Assembly: GCF_965363235.1 (NCBI RefSeq)
Contig: NC_134850.1
Location: 37,320,602-37,384,601, forward strand
Direction: 5' to 3'
DNA: 64,000 bases
Origin: Mytilus galloprovincialis
Taxonomy: Eukaryota; Mollusca; Bivalvia; Mytilida; Mytilidae
Shown piece by piece: positions 58,601 to 64,000 of the stretch. Each line of letters opens with the position of its first letter. The first letter of the stretch is position 1. Below the pieces are notes generated by a model. The model was not told the DNA's origin. It saw nothing but the letters and a program-made list of their open reading frames with translations, and searched no databases. The position numbers were made by a program, and so were the translations under genes.

Positions 58601-59790
58601 TAGAAGATTGTGAATTATTTTGATAATTTTTAATGTTTTAAACTTTGGTTAAGTTTTGAATTAGTCTGTGGGCTACCATATGATCCAGAGGGGCGACAGT
58701 CCCCCTTTTCTTGGGAAAAAAATGTTGATTATATAGGGAATCACTGAAGCATGACTGGAGCACCCCTTATGAAAAATGCTGGATTCGCCATTGACTACAT
58801 GAATAACCGTGATCACATTCAACAGTATAATTATCACTGTTCCTTGATGTGGGGAATAATGTGGCAGATGAACATAAGTAGTTATGGTCAACCAGTGCAC
58901 CGGAGTTACCCCGCATGTCGGACCGGATAGCCATTATAAAAAAAAATCCGAAATGTATTGCTTGCAGAGATTTTTTCTGTGTTCCCATGGCTGGACGGAA
59001 CTTTCACGCTAAATATGTTATCGTTATCTATGATTTTGTGACTTTTAAATGAAGTACCTGTGATTATTTGGGTAATTTGTTTTGACCTCACTGATAATGG
59101 AATGTTGAACACATGTTGAAGCAGACAAAACATGGCGTCAGATGTTGTTGTCCTAACTTCGGTAATTTCCGTGGTACGATAAAATTTAAATAAGCTACAC
59201 AAGTAACCAAAATTTCTGAATTCTTGTTTTTGCAAACAAATAAAAATTCATGTCGTATTTAATATCAAAATTATTCCGATCTGTCCCGTTTTTTCAAGGT
59301 CGCGTTGAAACGTTAAATTCGGCCGCTATTAAAAAAAAATAATCGTACGAGATTTAACGAGAGTGACGAAACTTTTCAGATGGGTCGTGTAGAGAGAGTT
59401 ATCGTTCTTTATTCCAAAACGATGCTTCTACCATAAGTGCCAGCTAAAGCTGGCATATTAAATGAAGTGAACGTTAACACTTTGTACATTTCGTGCGTCC
59501 GAAGCACTTCCCTGAAGTAGCCGACACCAAGAACGCTTCAATATAAAGATTTGATGATACGGAAGTAGGTCTTTCCTATTTATAAAAAAAAAGAAAATTC
59601 TTCGTCCATCGGATATTAAAGAAATATTTTGACCCTTGTTTCAAAACAAATAGCTTAACAATTTTGTGTGAACGAAGCTTGATAAATGAGCCTGTACGCA
59701 AGAAGCGTGTTAACATGCTTCGTGGGGAGTTTGGTATTATCGAATATCTTCCAAAGTATTATCTTAACAAGATTTTGACACAATCAAATT
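55690..59790. other. Long stretch with no recognised gene
   Basis: About 4 kb. It is AT-rich with T-tracts and several TA runs (56690-56700, 56855-56867). The longest frames (116 codons at 57473-57823 plus, 104 and 109 codons minus) have no recognisable domain and poor composition. A GC-richer patch around 58890-59420 holds a strong-context ATGGCG at 59132 that could be a first exon of ten codons, but nothing downstream supports it. None of the lettered repeats is present. Confidence 0.45.
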
Positions 59791-59799
59791 AAACGCTTT

Positions 59800-59950
59800 T
59801 AAAACCAGGTTCAGTCTATCATTTTCTACATAAGAACCAAGTCAGGAATATAATAGTTGTTATTAATTCGTTTAATGTGTTGTGCTTTTGATTTTGTCAT
59901 TCGACTAGGGACTTTCCGTTTTGATTCAGTATTTTTCTTATTTTACTTTT
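59800..59950 (+). repeat. R2 repeat
   Basis: 'aaaaccaggttcagtctatc', 'accaagtcaggaatataata' and 'gggactttccgttttgattc'. Confidence 0.7.
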
Positions 59951-60789
59951 TTAAGATTTGATAGGTTAAGACAGTATTTTTATGCTCTATCTAAAGTTTC
60001 TGCTTCTAGATATTTATGAGTTGTCCGAACACCAGTTTTTATTATATATTTTCAGCTTATACATGTAGTTCAGCTTGTAAATTGAATCTTGATTTAAACT
60101 AATTATTGCTGGCTCTCAGTCTGGATTAGTGATAAAACAATATCAAATGTTAATAAGGTTGCCGCGAATTAATTAAACTTTTGTTTCGACACTAAGTAAT
60201 CACAGAAGTTACTACCTAAACTTATCTTGATTCATTAGTACGTATGATGCAAATATTTAGTCATACAAAAAATTGTACGTATTCAAAATCCATTTGTTAA
60301 AAATACATAGACAATTATCAGACACATATTCATCCTAGTTTTTCACATATTTATTATCAAAATCTCACCAGTTTTGGTCTTCTGAAACATTAAGAAATAA
60401 TACAATGTATGACACAAAAACTGTCCAAAATATAAACAAACAAAAAAAATCTGAATTTCAAATGTGTCAAAATCTGGCCATCGTATTGGTTTTTCGGATA
60501 TCAGCTGGTAATGCACAAACAAAAACAAGAAAGACGGTTTCTATTATTTTTACTATGATCCGTAAAATGTTTTCGTCAGTGGTATAGAATAAACATTTCA
60601 TCCATCTCTCGTTTGTGACAGAGAGTCTTCAGAAATACCACGAAACTGTTTACTACTCGCAAAGTGATATCAATTATACATGTTATATGTAGATTATAAA
60701 AAAACACTCAGAAGAACTTAAGGATCATTTTTAATCTCAATAATTCTCTGAAATTAGTTTAATCAAAATTTTTTTCAATCCTGAATATA

Positions 60790-61330
60790 ACCGTTCCACA
60801 TGTGAATTTGAAAAACTCATCGACCTCTTCATAATTTCATATGAGTCAGAGTTCGTGCAGACACTTGTCAAAAACAAGAAGACCAAGAAGGAAGATTATT
60901 TCATTTCGTATTCAGATATATCAATGTTCTTTCTACTAACAATCTAACCTTTTTCGGATTGGATTCCGTTAATATATACTCCAGAACTAGAAGTTAAAGA
61001 AACAACATACACGGCTTCCTCTATCTCATTTTTAGACTCAGAACTAGAAGTTAAAGAAACAACATCCACGGCTTCCTCTATCTCTTTTTTAGACTCAAAT
61101 TGACTAATCTTCTCAGTATTTGAATCTTTGACAACCGAGACGATTTTAATTTGAAATAATTAATTTTCCTCTCATTAGTAGTAAAATACCGATTTCACAT
61201 ACATATGGGATATGCATTTCCCAATTCATTTGGTATTCAAGAGCTTGCAACTGCTTATCGGAACGTCAACAGTGTCTGATGCAAGAGTTGATGAACCAGG
61301 GTTATAACATCTCGCCAATTTTCCTAAAAA
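60790..61330 (+). mobile_element. Fossil reverse-transcriptase fragment (possibly Penelope-like or related retroelement)
   Basis: Conceptual reading of + strand pieces gives Y-E-S-E-F-V-Q-T-L and P-E-L-E-V-K-E-T-T with A-S-S-I-S-F-L-D. I recall these from reverse-transcriptase-like proteins abundant in bivalves and amphioxus. The copy is clearly broken and only a fragment of the polymerase region. A 57-bp segment (60983-61039) is tandemly duplicated (61040-61096). Assignment to a precise family needs a search. Confidence 0.45.
60983..61096 (+). repeat. 57-bp tandem duplication
   Basis: Two copies starting 'agaactagaagttaaagaaa', differing at three positions, lie within the retroelement fossil. 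Confidence 0.88.
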
Positions 61331-61719
61331 AAAAATATCTTAGGAAGATACCAAGGGCTTGTTGATAAATATTTTGTATCGACTTCACAAATAATACACG
61401 ATGGTCTTGAATTATACATTCATTGTACTGAGGTTGTATATCATCTAACTTACATATTGAAGTGTTTTTTTTATTTGTCTAAAGATAATAATACTCTTAC
61501 TGTTATGTATATTTTTGGTGATGTTCATTGACGTGACTTTGTCGGTTCTTATACATCTCGTCATTGTGTTATTTCACTATGGTACGTTTTTGTGTTCTTA
61601 TATCTCGTTTTGGCTGGTGTGCTGTTTTTAAAATATTTTTTTTATACTGATAAACATTTTTACACTATTTTAATTTTGTTTTGTGCACACAATGTTGTCA
61701 ATATACAATGGAATTTTAT

Positions 61720-61870
61720 GCGACTAACATACAAGTTAGAGGTTTAGCTAGCTATAAAACCAAATTTAATCTACCATTTTCGACATAAGAAAGTGCCTGT
61801 ACCAAGTCAGAAATGTGACAGTTGTTATCCATTTGTTTGATGTGTTTGATGTGTTTTAGCTTTTAATTTT
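61720..61870 (+). repeat. R2 repeat with upstream part
   Basis: 'acaagttagaggtttagcta' and 'accaagtcagaaatgtgaca' match 2965-3090, which carries the same upstream sequence. Confidence 0.7.
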
Positions 61871-61998
61871 GTCGGTTGTATTGTTTTTTTGTTATATTCT
61901 ATTTTGACTGTTAAAGCATTTTACTGACATTCCTAAAGAGAATTCTAAAAATATCTAATTCACTGTATTTTTTAAAAATTTAATAGATGAACCTTATG

Positions 61999-63060
61999 TT
62001 ATGATATTGAAGAATTCGCGTGAACAATTCCCTTTTTACAATTGCAATTCTGATAAATATTACGACCAGCACGTTGAAATCTAGTGTCTGTCAACCCATA
62101 AACTATTGGATTAATTACGTTGTTCACCATGTATAATCTCATTCCAATTTGATACAATGAAAGTTTAGGGTTCTTCAAATTCGCTGAAATTGACGAGTCC
62201 AGACCAACGACGAAAGACAAGATCACAAACGGCGCATGTGCTAAGACGAACGTAACTGTTATGATAAATAGAGTTTTAGTTGTTCGCACGGAAGCTCTTT
62301 TAGCAATGATTTCTTGATCAAAAGAAGTTTCTTGTTCATTGTTTTGGTCCGATGACCGTCTAATATTGGTCACGATTGTAGATAAATGTATGGAAGGCTG
62401 TCCTCGAAACAAATTATTTTGTCTCTGAAAAATCGTTTTGATGATCGAACTATATGCAAACGTTAGAAAAACAGTGACTGAAACGTACATTAATCCGACA
62501 ATAGAAAAATATATCACAAAGCTGACAGTTTCATATTGGTCCTCGTGGTCAACACCACAAGCTATTAACGTGACATTTTCAACTACTATCACGTGATTTC
62601 CATTTGTAAAAATTCGAGGTAAAGCGGCTACAGCTGAAATCAAAATACCAAAAACTGACAGTTTATCGGAAAGTTTTGCTGAGATCTGCCACTTCGACAA
62701 AGGTTTACAAATTTTCAAATAACGTTCAATTGCAATTAGAACTATTAATACAATTGATAAATAATTCAAACAATAATCCAAATAACGATATGTCTTGCAA
62801 GCAGCCTCGTTATAAAACCAGGAAAGTTTTAATAGGTACATTATCTCAAGTGGCATGTGTGTCATACAAACCATCAAATCCACAAAAGACAAGCTACGGA
62901 CAAATACTCTATACGTTGATTCTTTGTAGAACTTTGTAAATATGAACAAAGCAGTGGAATTACCTATCACACCGGTAATAATAAGAACAAGTATATAGAT
63001 AACTGTTGGTATTTGTTGATTCATGTCTGCCACTTTAATCGAACTATAATTGCTGTACAT
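61999..63060 (-). CDS. GPCR 2: orphan rhodopsin-like (class A) receptor, paralogue of GPCR 1
   Basis: 353 aa from the ATG at 63060. An acceptor (cttttcag|g) ends at 63070, at the same relative place as in GPCR 1, so coding probably enters at 63069 from an upstream exon. The open frame also extends back to an ATG at 63162, which would then be intronic. A possible first exon of nine codons (63736-63710, aag|gtat, phase 0) is only a guess. Marks are an N-glycosylation site N-Y-S near the N-terminus, G-N in TM1, C88/C168, E112-R-Y114, H-A-P in TM6, N317-P-I-V-Y321, and a tail with Cys pairs for possible palmitoylation. It shares long stretches with GPCR 1, such as STYRVFVR, THMPLEI and CKTYRY. 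Ligand unknown. Confidence 0.85.
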   Translation of the reverse strand: MYSNYSSIKVADMNQQIPTVIYILVLIITGVIGNSTALFIFTKFYKESTYRVFVRSLSFVDLMVCMTHMPLEIMYLLKLSWFYNEAACKTYRYLDYCLNYLSIVLIVLIAIERYLKICKPLSKWQISAKLSDKLSVFGILISAVAALPRIFTNGNHVIVVENVTLIACGVDHEDQYETVSFVIYFSIVGLMYVSVTVFLTFAYSSIIKTIFQRQNNLFRGQPSIHLSTIVTNIRRSSDQNNEQETSFDQEIIAKRASVRTTKTLFIITVTFVLAHAPFVILSFVVGLDSSISANLKNPKLSLYQIGMRLYMVNNVINPIVYGLTDTRFQRAGRNIYQNCNCKKGIVHANSSIS

Positions 63061-63169
63061 CAGTTGTTCCTGAAAAGATAAAAGCAGATATAAAAGATGG
63101 TGAAGTTGGCATTGAATATTTTTTGTTAAAAAGAACCAGCGAGAAATACTTTTTACACACATATATATC

Positions 63170-64000
63170 TATTTTTTCCACATTATGCCTGAAAAACAAA
63201 TGATGACTTATCATCCAGTAATCCTTCCGAATATGATTGATATCAACAGAAGAAACACATAATACGCATGTACGCAGAAAAAACTGTCAAATGGCCCCTT
63301 TGTCCCAAATTTCAGTGTATAAAATAAACGATTCTGCTATGATTGTGCTTTATAGTACGGTGACCGAGTAAGGTAAAGTCGCTTATTTAAGGAGTTTAAT
63401 TGTCATTTGGACTATACGGCTATAAATCACAGTAGTGGTAGTTCAAAGCTTAAACTCAACATTTTGACATGTCGTCAAAAAATCGAACGGTGCAATTTTT
63501 GTGAAATTGGCTTTTGAGTACGTTAGTTGACTAAAACGAAAAATCGACATAGAAAAGTTTTGAGGTCTACATTGTAAAATTACATCCGTGATATGATTTC
63601 TGTTATTATATGCATTGTTGTTACACCTTTTTTTAACGATTTCAATTAAAGTTTAGCAAAATTAATCCGTTATTAAAGAGTTTATGTAAAAGATTAACAC
63701 TACGAATACCTTACATTTAAGGGAGAACGTTTTCATTCAATTTCATCATGCTTTTTAGCCCAAAATGTTGAATAATTAACATTTATATGATATTTCATAT
63801 ATTTGTATCTTTATTAATTAATAATATCAAATTCATTTATCTCAGAAGCATTATTTCAGCTTACCAAGCCAGACACAAGTCTTTACGTTCATATGACGGA
63901 GCTATTCGAATATCAAATACAGCCTCTTATAGATACATATACGCAATAGGGCTGTGCTGTATCACTTACATTCAAATACTGGGATATGTTCCATGAAGCA
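63170..64000. other. Upstream of GPCR 2, no clear gene
   Basis: No repeat or exon recognised with confidence. It should contain the GPCR 2 promoter and possibly its short first exon. Confidence 0.4.

Noticed and set aside
59132-59161. Ten-codon first exon starting ATGGCG
   Set aside because: Good start context and a possible donor, but no plus-strand exon follows within the window.
60945-61150. Minus-strand exon with a 19-residue duplicated peptide
   Set aside because: The same DNA fits a reverse-transcriptase remnant on the plus strand, which explains it better.

Overview
This window looks like nuclear DNA from a bivalve mollusc, most likely a mussel of the genus Mytilus. The reasons are its AT-rich sequence, genes split by long introns (except one intronless TRIM gene), small lineage-expanded immune-type families (C-type lectins, TRIM, orphan rhodopsin-like receptors), and several short dispersed repeats that I remember as typical of mussel genomes. 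The genus call rests on memory and was not checked by a search.

Layout. Bases 1-16 are the last codons of a C-type lectin whose body lies to the left of the window. Its 3' flank (to about 1523) is a duplicate of the 3' flank of lectin A at 16374-17315. A single-exon TRIM-type gene (RING, two B-boxes, coiled coil, probable beta-propeller) lies at 4449-6404 (+). Two related secreted lectins, each with a signal peptide, a PAN/apple-like module and one C-type lectin domain (CTLD), follow on the + strand: lectin A (11709-16373) and lectin B (22507-26620). Both have three coding exons with phase-1 introns at matching places.

From 30.7 to 51.3 kb lies a second kind of lectin locus (+). A first exon encoding a cytoplasmic tail and a type II membrane anchor (30704-30950) stands before one CTLD exon pair (36967-38921). 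A separate signal-peptide exon (40911-40980) stands before a nearly identical CTLD exon pair (45260-46204). That second set continues through an 18-nt microexon, an exon ending in a GPI-signal-like hydrophobic tail, and a probable 3'UTR exon with AATAAA signals near 51.24 kb. All coding exon junctions are phase 1, so the parts can be combined freely. The locus could make a type II membrane lectin and a GPI-anchored lectin with almost the same binding domain.

From 52 to 63 kb two paralogous orphan class A GPCR genes lie on the minus strand (about 52.3-53.7 and 62.0-63.1 kb). They are separated by repeats, a fossil reverse-transcriptase fragment and a long stretch without a visible gene.

Most remaining sequence is dispersed repeats. 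I name families by letter. R1 contains catcagtgacgctc. R2 contains accaagtcaggaatatgac. R3 contains gttgtctcattggcaatcat. R4 contains gacaacgccatggc and a long form. R5 is a GTCC/GGAC foldback element. R6 contains cgtttaaccccgccgc. R7 and R8 are longer bivalve-type repeats. There are also tRNA-derived SINEs, foldback (MITE-like) elements and several tandem arrays. Two pairs of duplicated segments give natural empty sites for four insertions. I see no tRNA or rRNA genes, no CRISPR and no bacterial operons.
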